Shown: positions 1 to 11,728, counted from the first letter of the stretch. The stretch: 57,500 nt of DNA from Cryptomeria japonica (GCF_030272615.1 NC_081412.1:539985835-540043334), one strand, 5' to 3'. The notes: a model not told the origin generated them from the letters alone. Made by a program: numbers and translations.

Positions 1-386
1 CACACTTTTCCTCTAGCTTCATCAGCTATCACTCAGCTTATCTTACTGGGGCAACTATTCAATTTTATCAATCTGATAGTGAGTTTGATTAGAAACATTT
101 GTTTGTCACATTTGTCGCTTCAACTTCATCAGTAGCATATTTCCATCACATTTACAGATCTACCTCTAAAAATTATATCTATGCTACCATATATGTAGTT
201 TTAAGTATTACACTCGCATCTCATTTTTTTCTTTTCGAGAGATTGTCCAAAATTTTTGAAAAAAATTTCACACAATCTCTTGAGGAGGTATGTCATCTTC
301 CTTATAATGGACAACTTATTGTATCAATGCTTTATTTTTTCTTTGAAACAACATGACAAGATGCATTGTCTCAAAGAGGGAAAAAA
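1..386 (+). mobile_element. 3' internal end of an LTR retrotransposon, with polypurine tract
   Basis: The stretch ends in the purine-rich run TCAAAGAGGGAAAAAA (371-386), directly before an LTR start (TGTAGACACC). The same arrangement appears on the minus strand around 53,784-53,800, where a CTCAAAGAGGGGCAAA-type tract precedes TGTAGGCACC. Both copies also share an upstream motif containing CACAATCTCTTGAGG (about 271-285) and a CTTTGAAACAAC motif. No coding frame here is convincing; the 85-codon frame at 99-356 has no recognisable domain. I read this as the untranslated 3' part of the internal region. The rest of the element lies left of the window. Confidence 0.7.
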
Positions 387-1150
387 TGTAGACACCTAAA
401 ATTGTCCTAACCTAATTAAAGAAATATTTTTATTTATTTAAATCATCCTTTCCCTAAATAATTGTTTTATTTATTTATTTAATTATCCCCACCTCTTCTA
501 TTAATTAAATAAATATTTATTTATTTCATTAATTCATTATCTTTTTCCCTCCATTACACATGTCATTCATATCTTAATTTGCCATTATCCACCTCCCTAA
601 TATTTTCCTATTTTCTATACCTACCCTCTAATCTGAGCCAACCACTTATCCTTCCACCTCTTAATCCTAGCTCTCCATTTCTAAGGTGTTCTCTATAAAA
701 AGAGACCTCTTTCCCTCTCTTCCATATCAATCAATCAAGTGAAATTCGTACATTATGCCGAATTGCATACACAACCACAATATCTTGTCTATTGAGCTCT
801 TGTACATATAAAAATTTGAGAGCAACCATAATGTCAAAGCAAGATCAATGGTGATAGAAAATAATGGAGATCAAACCCTATTGAACATGTGAAATAATTT
901 CATATTTGTTGTTTGCATGTTTTAGGTTCTTCATTGGTGTATGGTGGATTGATTGTAGAATTATGTTTTATGTATTTGAATCTTATTAGGTTTTACAGTT
1001 CTAATCTTATTAGTTTTGAGACTTGTGAATATTTTATAAAAATATGCTACTTTAATTGACTTTGTAATCAGTTATATATGCTGGTATTTCCATTTGGAAC
1101 TCAAACTATTTTAGTTTTTGTTGTTTCAAGTTAATGGGGTGTACAAGTTT
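387..1150 (+). repeat. LTR (TGTAGACACC family), probably the 3' LTR; right end approximate
   Basis: The sequence begins TGTAGACACCTAAAATTGTC. This 20-mer is the exact reverse complement of the right end of the solo LTR at 14,225-15,007, and similarity continues inwards: AT-rich ATTTATTTAATTAA blocks, the GAGCTCTTGTRCAYATA motif, and the GATCAATGG...GGAGATC...AAACCCTATTG block. A TATA box fits at 693-700. The 3' boundary is inferred from the 783-bp length of the solo copy and is not seen directly. Confidence 0.7.
693..700 (+). promoter_or_regulatory. TATA box of the LTR promoter
   Basis: CTATAAAA sits between the AT-rich U3-like half and the presumed transcribed half of the LTR, followed by a pyrimidine-rich stretch typical of an LTR start site. 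The function is inferred from position. Confidence 0.5.
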
Positions 1151-2059
1151 TGTCATATTTTGTAGTTTTGTATAGAATTTGGATTTTGAAAGCCAAATCA
1201 ATTTCTATTGTTGTAAAATCAAATCTAAGACCTAATTATTTTCTATTTAATAAAAAAATTATTTCCTTGGTGTGAAGTTTTATTTAGTTTGATGTTCTTT
1301 CGGTAAAGCTTGGAGCAAATTGGGTAGTCTAGTTTTGGCATACTATTATGGATTTGTGAGATATTTTGGGAGTGTGAAATATAACTTTGTTTCTTTTTTA
1401 AAATTATATTTATAGACCTTTTCATATATTTTTCATATCATAAAAAATCAATTTAATTATGTTCTTTAGAAAGTTCATTAATTTGTTGTCTTTTTTGTGC
1501 AGAACTAGTTGACTAGATTGGTGATTGTGGGTGAAATTGACATAATATTTGCATATCAAACTTCCAGATCTAAAATTATTCTATTTTTTGGTTGAGGATA
1601 TTATGTATATGGTTTTTTCTATGACCAATAATACTTTCTAATATGACTCTATAGTACCATATATCTTGCTTATAGAAATATAAACTATTTTTTATTATAT
1701 AATTATATTAATAGAATAAAATTAATTATTTAAGGGGTATCATACCTTGCCCCTCACATATCGAGACCACATTGCCTCATCACACTCTTAGAAAAATCCT
1801 TACATTGGTAAAATTGTGTCATCCCTATCTCATTTTCAAGCTTTCATGGTCAAATATTTACATAGGATACATCATGTTGCACCCATATGGTTTGAGCTTC
1901 TATAGCCATATATTTAGATAAGAGACATTATGTCCTTCTATTCACATTTAATATTTTAATGACATAATTTATATAAGTGATATTCTACATTCACCTTTCA
2001 TTATCATATCCTGAGATTGCAACGAATTATGTCTTCCCCTATTTCCTAAGTGGGGACAT
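1151..2059. other. AT-rich non-coding stretch, nothing recognised
   Basis: No long frame, domain or RNA structure is recognisable. Short frames occur on both strands, but their composition is that of random AT-rich DNA. A short segment near 1,520-1,550 resembles the leader of the element at about 24,490-24,520 (both contain GATTGTGGGT), so part of it may be decayed retrotransposon leader. Confidence 0.5.
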
Positions 2060-2560
2060 CTTGTCCTACCCACTATTATGTTGTCACATCATTATCTTAT
2101 CTCTTTTATATTTGGGAAATCATGTGTTTTCCCCTTCAACATCATCTAACTACTATATTAACACTAGGGAGCTATTATATTACTACCATCTATTGTCTAA
2201 ACATTCTCAAATATCAAATTAGGGTCATATACCCATCTTAGAGAAATATATACATACACATTTTTTCTTGGTCATTCATGACCATGTCAATGTTACTTCC
2301 TTTACCCGTTTGAGGGGAAACCTAATACCTTGAGACCTTTTCTAGATGACATGATTTTCCACACCTTATAATTTTATATATTCTATATGTTTAGTATATA
2401 ATTCATTGTTCATATAATTTATTAACATTATTTATATTGTTACATGCTTATCTTCAAATTATATTTACTTTAATGTAGCATTTCTCTCATCCTCCAATTC
2501 CTTTCCTCTTATAAATTTTAGCAATTCTAGGGGCGCATGCCATTACTAAAATCACTATGT
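2060..2560 (+). repeat. Duplicated non-coding module, copy A
   Basis: This segment aligns by eye with 16,915-17,060 plus 18,560-18,900 (copy C) and, in its second half, with 5,500-5,770 (copy B). Shared landmarks in order are a CCCTTCAACATCA stretch, CTACCATCTATTGT or CTCCCATCTATTGT, TTTTCTTGGTCATT, a TAGAYSAYATGATTTTCC-like stretch, ATCTTCAAATTATAT or its variant, and CAATTCCTTTCCTCTTATA. Identity is clearly partial, so the duplications are old. Confidence 0.7.
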
Positions 2561-3106
2561 CCAAATTTTGAAACAACCTTGTGAAAAGGATGAATAAAGC
2601 ACATCCATGATTAAAGCAAGGTAATGGGAAACAACCTTGTGAAAAGGATGAATATAAAAACACGGAAGGAATGAGAGTCATAATATCTCATATTCTCTTT
2701 CCTCTAATATTTTATAAAAACTGATTAAGAACAATGTAATATATTGTAGTTCAAAAGAATAAGAAGAAAACATTTGATAATGGAATTGAAATGTAAAGCA
2801 AAATAGATTATGAGCTTCATTTTATGATATGATATGAAATGACAAGAAGATGAGTATGGTTCTTCTTTTGCGTGGGAGGGGGTCCCCATTCTGCTTTAAC
2901 GCGAATTAATGATGAAACAAAGATGAGGGGAGATAACATTGTGAAAAAGATGAATACACAGAAGCAAACGAGTGAAGAAAGTTGTGTGAGAATCCAAGGC
3001 ATAACCAGCTGTTAAATTTGTATTTTGGTCGTCTTTGGCTGCTACCAACATTCTGCAAGCTTTTATTATGGTTAATACAATGAAATATTAACTTTACTTT
3101 TGGGCA
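2561..3106. other. Non-coding stretch with a small repeated motif
   Basis: The motif ACAACCTTGTGAAAAGGATGAATA occurs around 2,573 and again around 2,632, with a weaker third copy (AACATTGTGAAAAAGATGAATA) near 2,936. No protein domain is visible. The stretch lies between copy A of the duplicated module and an LRR fragment, so it may be intron or decayed coding sequence of that gene. Confidence 0.5.
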
Positions 3107-3274
3107 ATGATCTGTGGTGGCAGTTCTTTGCAGAATCTGCCAAAAACTTTTGGGGAAATATGTTCTTTACAGGAGCTGATCTTAACAAGTTGCAAGCAAT
3201 TGGAAGAATTGCCCTCAAGTTTCAATCATACTAAATCTTATTTAAAGGGTGGAGTTAAGTTTTGTTGCATCTGA
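3107..3274 (+). pseudogene. LRR gene fragment (resistance-gene type)
   Basis: The frame from 3,107 to 3,274 encodes a short run with the plant LRR signature: LPKTFGEICSLQEL, then LTSCKQLEELPSSF (about residues 12-41). The repeating 'LxxLPxSFGxLxSLxxLxLxxC' pattern matches that of 12,600-13,130, and this type of LRR is known from TIR-NB-LRR intracellular immune receptors. Only about two repeats survive. No NB-ARC or TIR domain is present nearby, and the frame closes with TGA soon after the second repeat. It looks like one relic of a tandem resistance-gene cluster. Confidence 0.65.
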
Positions 3275-3689
3275 TGTAGTTGTTGCAACGCCCTCTTTTG
3301 CAATGAACGTTGATATATGTTCATCCATATGGCTGCATGACCATTTTCTAGTGTTTCTTTGTCCTCCTATGTCAAGATCTAGTTTTGTCTCTAAGTTTTT
3401 TTTGGCTTTGTTTGGTATTTATTATTTTTTTATGCGAACTGTGTTCTCATGCCAAGTTCAGGAGGGATCTCAAGAGGTCAATTTCCTTCTCATTTCAAAG
3501 AACTTATTCAATCACGTATTTCAATCACTTTTACGCACACTGATACCATCAATTTTCTCATGCAAGAGACCAATGTAAGTCATTCAAACAATTTTGATGG
3601 TTCTTCTTAGCACCCTAAGGGGTCTTTACCAAAAAGAAGAATGAGACAAGTTGTGGTTATCAACTCTGAGATCATTGTAGAAGATGATC
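3275..3689. other. Uncharacterised stretch between the LRR fragment and the LINE relic
   Basis: A 109-codon open frame (3,249-3,578) is present, but it overlaps the end of the LRR fragment, is rich in F, S and V as random AT-rich DNA is, and shows no motif. I do not call it a gene. Confidence 0.4.
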
Positions 3690-5110
3690 ACTATAATTGT
3701 CAGCATGCTTTGATATGAAATTTCATGGGAAGAGAAGCTTTAGTCCCCATTTTGGAAAATTGGGTGCACCGCAAGTGGCAACTAGAGAATGAATTGGGTG
3801 CACCGCACATACCAAATCTATTTTTATTGTAGTCTTTTCTTATATGATGGACCAAGATAGAGTTTTTGAAGGTGAACCATATTTCCATAATAAATCTAAT
3901 CTTTTTTTATTAAGCCTTGGCATTTGGGGTTTGATCCTTCTAAAGTGCTCCCTTCTAAGGTTCATGCTTCAATCTATCTCCTTTGTCTTCCATTGGATTT
4001 TTGGCGGTCTAATATTATTCATAGGATTGGTGATATTCTTAATAAAGCATTGGGTCCTTCTCATCGTGTTTTTTAGCATAAAGTACTCTCTTATGCTCAT
4101 ATATATGTTGAAATTGATCTTAATTATTCTTTATAGAATTTATTAAGACAAGATTAGGCAATTTGCAATGGATTTAATATTTGGATTATGAAGCTCTTTG
4201 TTTATGTCTTCTTTACCATATTTGTGAGCATCTTTAAAGAATTGCCCAAAGAAGCCTTCTGATGTTCCTCACCTTTCTCTCAGGTCTTCCAAGGATAATT
4301 TTGATGTGAAGGATAAACCATCAATGCCTACTAAGCATAAAGAACCTAATGAGTTTATCCCAACAAGAGATGGGAATAAACGAAGCATGAAGACCCTAAT
4401 GAGTTTATAAACAATGAGAACTAGGAATAAAGGGAAAACTATTATTTGACAAAAGAAATGTTTGTCAAAGGGGTCTCTAACAATAGCTTTGATGTGTTAT
4501 ATTTAGGTTTGAGGGTATGGATATGAATGTGTTGCCCAATAATTCAACTATCTCAACTCTAGCTCCTACAATTGTTATTGATTCATCTCATGAAACTCAA
4601 ATTTCCTTTTACTACTCTTATTCTATCTAGGGATGCTAATCCTTCAATCACTACCCATTCTAAGGACAAACTTGTGGTCGACTCATTTGTTTAGGTCACT
4701 ATAAGTTTTTATAATTTGGAAGTTGTTTCTTTCCAAATGTTTTTTAGACTGATTCTACAATTGATAATCTCAAAAGATTGTCTCCTTCTTCGAGCCTTCA
4801 ACAAAAGACTCAAAAAGGATACGTTCTAGAGAAATGTAGTAATATTGGTAGGAAAATTACTCAAGAGAATATGAAGTTGATGAGTGAAACTTTGGTGGAA
4901 TCAAGTGTTATTCGTGCTCTAGATTCTCATTTCACTAAGTCTGACCACTAACTATTACTTCAAGGAATGCAAGGGGTTTGAGCAACACCCCTTGCCAAAA
5001 GGCTGTTCAAAATATTGTTTTCCTTTATAATGTTATTACTTTGTTTCTTGAAGAGACTAAAACTTTTGTGGATGAAATATAAAATGATTCTTATCCTATG
5101 GAGGGTTAGT
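3690..5110 (+). pseudogene. Non-LTR retrotransposon (LINE) relic: DUF4283-like ORF1 and start of ORF2 endonuclease
   Basis: Around 3,840-4,150, read across small frameshifts, the translation shows the pattern of the DUF4283 domain found in LINE ORF1 and related plant proteins: a 'VFSYMMDQDRVFEGEPYF' start, 'KPWHLGFDPSKV', then 'LCLPLDFW', 'IIHRIGDIL' and 'AHIYVEIDL'. Around 4,940-5,090 comes the typical beginning of a LINE ORF2 endonuclease: 'ITSRNARGLSNT', a '..AVQNIV' helix and 'LFLEETKTF'. The two parts are separated by only about 0.7 kb, and stops and frameshifts are common. No reverse transcriptase remains. The family assignment rests on motif recognition only. Confidence 0.6.
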
Positions 5111-5490
5111 ATTAATCTAACATGTCTAACTTTAATCCATCCACCGAAGCAACGATCAATAACCTAACCCAAAATGTTACATTTTTACAACATTAATTGG
5201 CTTCCATAACTCAATCCAAGTTCAATGTTCTTACATTTGATGTAGCGAGCCAACTACCTGATGACATTGTCTGTGTAGTTTTCCCTAAGCATACAGAAGC
5301 TCCCCAATTGGAGTTGTACAATGTGAAAGGTGACCCCTTCACTCATGTGAAGATATTTCAAACTTTGTGTAGCGATTTTTCTCATGACCAAATACTTATG
5401 GCTAAATTGTTTACTAGAACCTTTAGAGATAAAGCCTCGCAATAGTATTATTCTTTGTCTCCTTATTCTATTACTTATTTTTCTATTTAT
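5111..5490 (+). pseudogene. Ty3/gypsy gag fragment
   Basis: The frame around 5,125-5,490 (open at 5,197-5,445) encodes the start of a retrotransposon gag core. 'LELYNVKGDPFTHV' corresponds to the 'YdGxxDPxxHv' motif, followed by 'LMAKLFTRTFRDKASQ', a stop, and 'YYSLSPYSI'. In intact relatives the stop position is normally Trp (WYxxLPxxSI), so TGG to TAG explains it. The fragment ends abruptly where copy B of the duplicated module begins (about 5,500). No protease or RT follows. Confidence 0.7.
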
Positions 5491-5499
5491 TAAGGACTA

Positions 5500-7179
5500 T
5501 ATTAGTATTCTTCATTTACCTTAAGACCTTCGCTAGACCACATAATTTTCCACGCCTTATATTTTTTAGATATTATGTATGCTTAATATATAGTTCCTTG
5601 TTGATTTTATTTCTTTATATTATTTATACTCTTACAATATTATCTTCAAATTATATGTAATTTAATGTAGCATTTTCCCTCTCCTTCAATTCCTTTTCTC
5701 TTATAGATTTCACCAATTCGAGGGCCACATAGCATCACTATAACACTTATGTCAATCTTTCAAATAGTGTTAGATGCTCCATAAAGAATCAATACACTAT
5801 ATGAGAAAAAGTCATCCCAATATCTCAATGTTAATAAGCCATATTACCCTCCATATGGGTAACACATTCTAACCATACTAATTTCTTATTTTCAAACTTA
5901 TAAGATTGTATTTTGTATCTATTTTTTTTGCTTATAAAAGTAAAAAAGAGTCATCTTTCCTAAATCAGCTCTTATTTGTAAATTACATGAATAAAAGGAA
6001 CTCATATAAAACATTGATTCAAATATACTATGACATATAGCTACAAGTGACTCATCAATATATAAAAAAAATATCATAGACTAAATAAATGTTTTGAAAC
6101 ATTCAAAAACATTATAGGTTACTTTCAAAAATATGTAAGAAATTCATATAAATATGGTTTTGACCCAAGTTTGTAGATATAAACTTTAGTCTATATATGA
6201 TATTTGCTAAAGTTGATACTTATTCTTTAGTTTTATTAGATGCTTAGAATTTTTTTTGTTTTGTTTTGTTTCATGCTTATCATTGGGCAAAGCCTGATAA
6301 TGGGATTAAAAAGCAAATGCAGTAGATCTCGCGCCCTTTTATCCTTTGCTTGGTAAAATGAGTTTCTTCCTATCAAATATTATCAATTGACGTGGGATGC
6401 CAATCAAATGGTGTGAAAGAAATGCAGGCATTCTAGAATTCTAGAGTTCTCGCTAAGTACAGGATCAGCAAAAGACATCGTCACTTCAGATATTGCATCA
6501 GTAGGGCCACAAGATTCCCCAACACTTGGAAAGTGTAGTAATTTTTTTTATATATTTTGAAAATAAAAATCATTTAATGGATCATATATCTGGATTTTGA
6601 ATTGTTTAATTGTTTATGGTCTTTTCTTATTAAGACATTGTTTAACTGATAAGATTATGTATATATGTTTATGGATTTCATTTAATAATAAGATTTTTTT
6701 ATTAATTTATGATAATCTTATAGGTTCAAGAGATGAAGAATTGTTAATCAACATATCAAAAAAATATATTTTTAATATATTATAATTTTTTTATATCAAT
6801 AATTTAATATGTAGTTCTTTCAATTTAAAATTTGAGTTGCAATTGTCATAACAATAAAAAGTTTGTGTAACTTATTGTTCAAATATTATAACAACCAATC
6901 ATATATAACAAAACATTTCAATGTAACCATAATCACGTCAATAGTGACATGTCATATACTAATTTTGAAAACCTAAGCTTTTAATGACTAAGAATTAACT
7001 TCAATATTGTAAATAAATTAATGAATTATGTAATTTTTGTTGAAGATATAGATCATATTCCTTTTGATTCTATAGTGTCAAAGACCTCATAGGTCCCTCA
7101 ACATCTATATGAACCAAATATTACACTTTTGAATAGCAATACAAAGACCCTTCTCATCTTTTGAAAGGATCTCAAAGAT
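5500..7179 (+). repeat. Duplicated non-coding module, copy B
   Basis: This segment is collinear with 18,600-20,540 (copy C). Clear landmarks are AGACCTTCGCTAGACCA or its variant (about 5,524), a TTTGACCCAAGTTTGT block (about 6,160), a block with GATATTGCATCAGTAGGGCC (about 6,488) followed by ATTCCCCAACRCTT, and a CATTTCAATGTAACCATAATCAC block (about 6,915). Between landmarks it is AT-rich with many indels. It ends in a decayed coding exon (7,180-7,542), so most of this stretch is probably intron or upstream sequence of an old gene copy. Confidence 0.7.
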
Positions 7180-7542
7180 AAGGTTTAGTAGTTGGTAGAA
7201 ATGTACTTGTAGAAAGCATGAGGAAGAGGTTACAAAGAAATTTTTGAAGAAGAAAAAAATTAAAAAAGATGCACCAAAAAGATGCAAGGCCCCCTTGATC
7301 AAACTATAATTGACATATGTGAATTATTGGAAAAGGAAGAAATGAGTAAGAAAAATGAGAAAAACTTTAAGATATTAGAGAGAATAAACTCGTGTATTAC
7401 AACCACTCCATTAAAGAAATAAAAGTTTGAGATTGAGGACAATAGGATGGGGAAAAAAAGTACAAAACAATTAAAAAAGAAACCTCTACAATATGAATTA
7501 AAAGTGAAGACAATGAAGCTAGATGACCCTATAATGTCGTAG
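7180..7542 (+). pseudogene. Decayed C-terminal exon of the clustered LRR gene (copy B)
   Basis: One plus-strand frame, 7,300-7,542, reads about 80 codons with one stop. It is charged and Lys/Glu-rich ('LLEKEEMSKKNEKNFKILER') and ends 'GKKSTKQLKKKPLQYELKV' shortly before a TAG at 7,540. The copy at 13,130-13,222 ends in a similar tail ('GKKKNIEELKNKSQCYELKG') directly after LRRs, and both are followed by the same 3' flank. The region upstream to about 7,030 is readable only across stops. That it belongs to a TIR-NB-LRR-type gene is inferred from this shared tail. Confidence 0.5.
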
Positions 7543-7554
7543 AAAGAAAACAAA

Positions 7555-8360
7555 ATAGAAATCCCACAATATGCACTAGTAGAACTAGATGCCTTGCAAT
7601 ATTTTTTGATCTTTATAATTGTACAATATTGAATCTATGAACATATTGATAGTGTGGGATGCACAAGATATATGAAATTGAAGATATAACAAAGAAATAT
7701 AGATATGTTATGAAGTATCTACAATCACCTAATTATATTCATCACAATTTAGGGCTATATAAATGATTCAAGGTCATCTTTTTTAGGTCAAGAGTGATTT
7801 TAGGAAGTACAATGTACATCTATGACCTTGATCTATGTCTTCATATTTAGAGATTTCACGTTACATACTCATCAAAAAAATCTAATTCCAAATTTAAATT
7901 ATCAAATTTGTACCAAAATCAAATCAATCCCCCTTTCTAGAATATTCATAATAGACTTTTATTTCAATTATTATTTACACTACAATTGTATATTCAAAAT
8001 ATATTTATCAAACTAAACTCGTTTATTTAGATTAATCACCTTATTACTTGTTTATTTGTGTGTATGCCTATAAATAAATATTATTAAAGGGTGCATTTAA
8101 TTTTCCTAAAATGCTTCATTATATGAATGAAACTCAAGTTATTCAATGGTTTTTATTTACTAACTTTTGTACCTTACAATCACATTATAGTTGTTTCTCT
8201 CAGTATTATAAGTATATTTTGGTTTCTATGACTTCCACTAAGATATTTTTATTTATGTGATTAATTAATTTGGGCTCGCTTTAATTTAAACAATGATCTA
8301 TCTAAAGAAAAAAGAAGCATAAGAATTCTTATAATTTTGAGAACATATTCTTTATTTTAT
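7555..8360 (+). repeat. Shared 3' flank of the LRR gene copies (copy B)
   Basis: This stretch aligns with 13,255-14,115. Landmarks are ATCCCACAA-ATxCACTAGTA-AACTAGAT, TATTCATCACAATTTAG, TGACCTTGATCTA-GTCTTCATATTTAGAGAT, and CTTCATTATATGAATGAAACTCAA. It is AT-rich and carries no coding signal. Confidence 0.75.
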
Positions 8361-9028
8361 TTTTTTATCAATTAACAAATAATTTCAAATATTATAAAAC
8401 TATTTTGATTAATCCATTTAATATAATTGAAAAATGTAACAATTCAAAAAACTTAATTTATTAAAAAAAATTAATCTCTGAAAATAAATTTTGATTTCTC
8501 TACACAATAAATTTACCTCATTTCTTATCTATTAAAAATAATTTAAAATATTATAAAAATATTTTGATTGATCCATTTAATATAATTAAAAAATATAACA
8601 ATTCAAATAAATTTATATATTAAAGAAACAAAAGTTAATGTATAAAAAATAAAATTTGAGTGCTCTAGTCAGTGATGTTACCTAGTTTCGCACTTGATCT
8701 CCGTTATGACCATCTAACAATAAAAGATGAGAATTAATTATATTCTTTTCAATTGTGTACTTCGAGGTGAGTCGCATTCTATATCCTTAAATACACATCA
8801 TATTCAATCAAAATCAATATGGTTTGGTTTTTGTCTTAAATTGGCATGAATCGGGGAGCACCAAGTCCATTGTCATGGAAAGCACAACAAACTTTTGAAT
8901 GAGATGTTTCCTCTCTTAAAATTTTACATATAACTTCTTAAACTATCTTTACTCAATGATTACACAATCAGACATCCTTCAGTGCGGAATCAAATGTGCG
9001 TTACTAGGCGAATTTAACACGACTTTTT
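8361..9028. other. AT-rich non-coding DNA up to the LTR element
   Basis: There are two near-copies of a short AT-rich block: ATTATAAAA-TATTTTGATT-ATCCATTTAATATAATT occurs around 8,390 and 8,550. Nothing coding is visible. The last bases (9,024-9,028, TTTTT) form one side of the target duplication of the following element. Confidence 0.5.
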
Positions 9029-9410
9029 TGTTAGGGCATTCTAGTAATTTCTATCAGCTTCCAAACTCCACTGACCATATTACATTCATCTGCTCCCCTA
9101 CCAATTGCAGTTAAGAAATGTTAGTGATTGAAGAGTCTGGGTGATAGAAGTAAATGAGAGGAACTCCAGATCACATTCAACGCATGTGCTCTTTACTGTT
9201 ATGTATTCCAGATGGTTCTAATACCTCAATAAATAGAGGTAGTTGTAACAGGCTATACATCGAATGTTGTCTAAACATGATCAAGTGATCATGAGAATAC
9301 AACATCATTCAGTTATAAAAGAGTATATCAATTAATAGAGAATTACAGTGCACTAGCACTAAGAAAGATTTGGCAATGGTATATGTGTTTGTCTCCATCC
9401 ACCTCCATCA
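9029..9410 (+). repeat. 5' LTR of the 9-12 kb element
   Basis: It starts TGTTAGGGCATTC and ends ACCTCCATCA. It is near-identical to 11,745-12,126, including ATTCAACGCATGTGCTC, CCTCAATAAATAGAGG and ATGATCAAGTGATCAT. The CAATAAATAGAGG stretch is a plausible TATA region. Confidence 0.9.
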
Positions 9411-9413
9411 GAG

Positions 9414-9426
9414 TGGTATCAGAGCC
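9414..9426 (+). other. Primer-binding site, initiator methionine tRNA type
   Basis: TGGTATCAGAGCC lies 3 bases after the LTR end. This is the well-known complement of the 3' end of plant initiator tRNA-Met used by many plant LTR elements. Confidence 0.85.
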
Positions 9427-10319
9427 AAGGTTTTCTCAGTTGCCGAGAGAATGTAGAAGAGCCAAGTTCTCTGTCATGTTTGCTGTGGAATTGAGTATCA
9501 GCTATCTGATTTCAGTGTTAGCTGTGTTGGCTGTGTATATTGCTAGTATTGAAATACATTTATAGTTTGTTGTTGGAAGCTAATCGTAGTTGTGCAGGAG
9601 TATAGGAGAGAGCTTGGATTTGTATTGTTTGCTCCTTAGGTGGTCAGCTATGTGTAATGTGTTGTGTTTGCTACGAGTCGGTTCATGAACAAAATGTTGA
9701 TTTGTTTATGAACTAAACTTTTATCTCTGCTCAGTTTAACTATGGCATAGACTAAGTTGCTCTAACAGCCAAAGTATAACATCCAATAGTGTAGAAAAAA
9801 GATTGCTTTAGTGAGGTGTCTAGTCTTTAGTCTCTAAGGAAGAGCCAAAGGTAACAGCCGTGGAAGATCTTAAGGAGGATGAGAGTTGATACAATGCTAG
9901 TGGAGTATGTTGCTGAGCTCGCAAAAGAGGACAAAGAAAGGCTGTCAAAGATCACTGTTATTGTCAACACTGAAGGCGTTTGCAGTACGCAAGGGTTCGC
10001 AGTCACCGCCAAAACAGAGGACTAAGGAGATCAAGTAGAGAAGAAGTCATTGCCAGGGAAGGAGCAGATTTAGCTACTACGGTTTGATGGTAAAAGTTGA
10101 TTAAAAAGCTATTTGAAAAGGTGATGTTGAATATTTCAGATTACAGATGTTATGTTTGAAAATAATGTTGTGTATTTCTAAGAGTCAAGAAGTTGTTGAA
10201 AGTGTGTTTGAGCTACAATTGTTAAAGGATTTCTTATCAGTATCAATGATTTGTGAAGCTTGAAGAAAGAATGTGAAATTTGATGAAAATGACAACTAAA
10301 CTATTCGGGTGAGTTTAAA

Positions 10320-11198
10320 TTGTTTGATTCAATGGGAAAATCAGGTAAAAGAGTAAATACAAATCTAATTTCTAAGATAGATTTTTTAAAAGAAGAATTA
10401 ATAGAAGTGAAGAAAAGTGAAGTACGGATACAAACAAAAAAATATAAAATTTCAAATAAAATTAGTGATTATAAAGAAAAAATTGAAGAGCTAGAGGAGA
10501 AGTTAAAGTGGTTGAAAGAAGAACATATTTTGAAAATGAAGGAATTTATTAAATTTGATGAGAAAAATAAAGAGTTAAATGAAAAGTTAAAACTGTTTGA
10601 TGAGATTAGGAAAATGAGTGAAGAACTAGAATAAAGAGTGAAGATGTTTGATGATTTAGAAGAAAAGACAAAGAAATTAGAAGAGAATAATTTATGCAAG
10701 AAGGAAATGTCAAAATTAAATGAGGAAAATGAAAGTTTGAAGTCAAAGAAATTGGTGTGTGATGTTTCGTGTAGTACAGAGGATATGAATTTGTCATATG
10801 ATAAGTGTGTTTTTGCTAAAGAAGTTTATGATAAAGATTGTGAAAAAGAAATTGATAACTTTTTTAAATGTAATGGCAATGAAATGAATATTAGGTTGAA
10901 AATTATGAAAAAAATGAGTTATAGAGGTAAAGGACTGGGAAAGAATGAGCAAGGAATGAAAGATCCATTTGAGCCAACAATGAGACCCAAATATGAAGGT
11001 CTTGGATATGTTGTAGGTAGAAGAGAGAATGATATAGTTGTTTCATATTCAAGCAAATCATTTCAAGTGATGCAAAGTATGCATTGTTCACATTGTAATA
11101 GGAAATGACATAAGAAAGAAAAATGTTGGAATTTACATCCTTGTACCCTATGTGTGTTGAGAAATCATTGTGAAAAGATGTGTTGGGATAGAGAATGA
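10320..11198 (+). pseudogene. Gag-like protein: coiled coil, G-patch, two CCHC zinc knuckles
   Basis: A single frame runs from 10,320 to 11,198 with two internal stops (TAA at 10,632; TGA at 11,106). The N-terminal half (to about residue 150) is a Lys/Glu-rich heptad-type coiled coil. At about 10,905-11,020 comes a G-patch-like segment with the spacing of that RNA-binding module: 'MSYRGKGLGKNEQG' then 'RPKYEGLGYV'. The C-terminus carries two zinc knuckles. The first is 'CSHCNRK-stop-HKKEKC', where TGA replaces the usual Gly (GGA). The second, 'CTLCVLRNHCEKMC', is a perfect CX2CX4HX4C. Knuckles bind nucleic acid in gag proteins, and G-patches bind RNA or activate helicases. No protease or RT follows. 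The stops make this copy inactive. The start is uncertain; an in-frame stop lies at 10,290. Confidence 0.75.
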
Positions 11199-11728
11199 AA
11201 TAATGAATATGTGACATGTTGAATGAAAATGAGTTGTGGATGGAGCTTTGGATTTAGTTAGTAGAAAATTACAGGTATGATCAAGAATTTATTCAAGTAT
11301 TAAAGTTTGCATGTGAAAGTTGATAGCAATAAAGCAAGGTTTTCAAAAGTCATAGCAGATATTTTCAAAAGGCATAGTAGATATTTCAAGTCAAAGGAGA
11401 GAATTATCTAGCAAGACATCTAGAGATAAGTTGCAAGAACTTCCATATTGAAGTTTTGAAAATCAAGATATTGAGAGATTGTCGCAGTAGTGGGAGAAGC
11501 CAAATGAATGGCACCATTATTAAGAATTGGTAATGATTTGAAGCTATGGAAAAAAAAAATTGAGAAAGTCCCTAGACTTCGTTGGAGATAAAGGAAAATA
11601 AATTGCAAAGAATGATGTTTCATTGACATAAGTGAATGTAATTGTAAATGGGTACCTAACAAGGCCTTAGGTTGGGACCCATCTTTACTACATCATGGCA
11701 TGTATATTCAAAAAATTGGTGAGTGGTA

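Noticed and set aside
9411-9430. TGGTATCAGAGCC considered as part of a tRNA gene.
   Set aside because: It is only the primer-binding segment after an LTR; no cloverleaf surrounds it.
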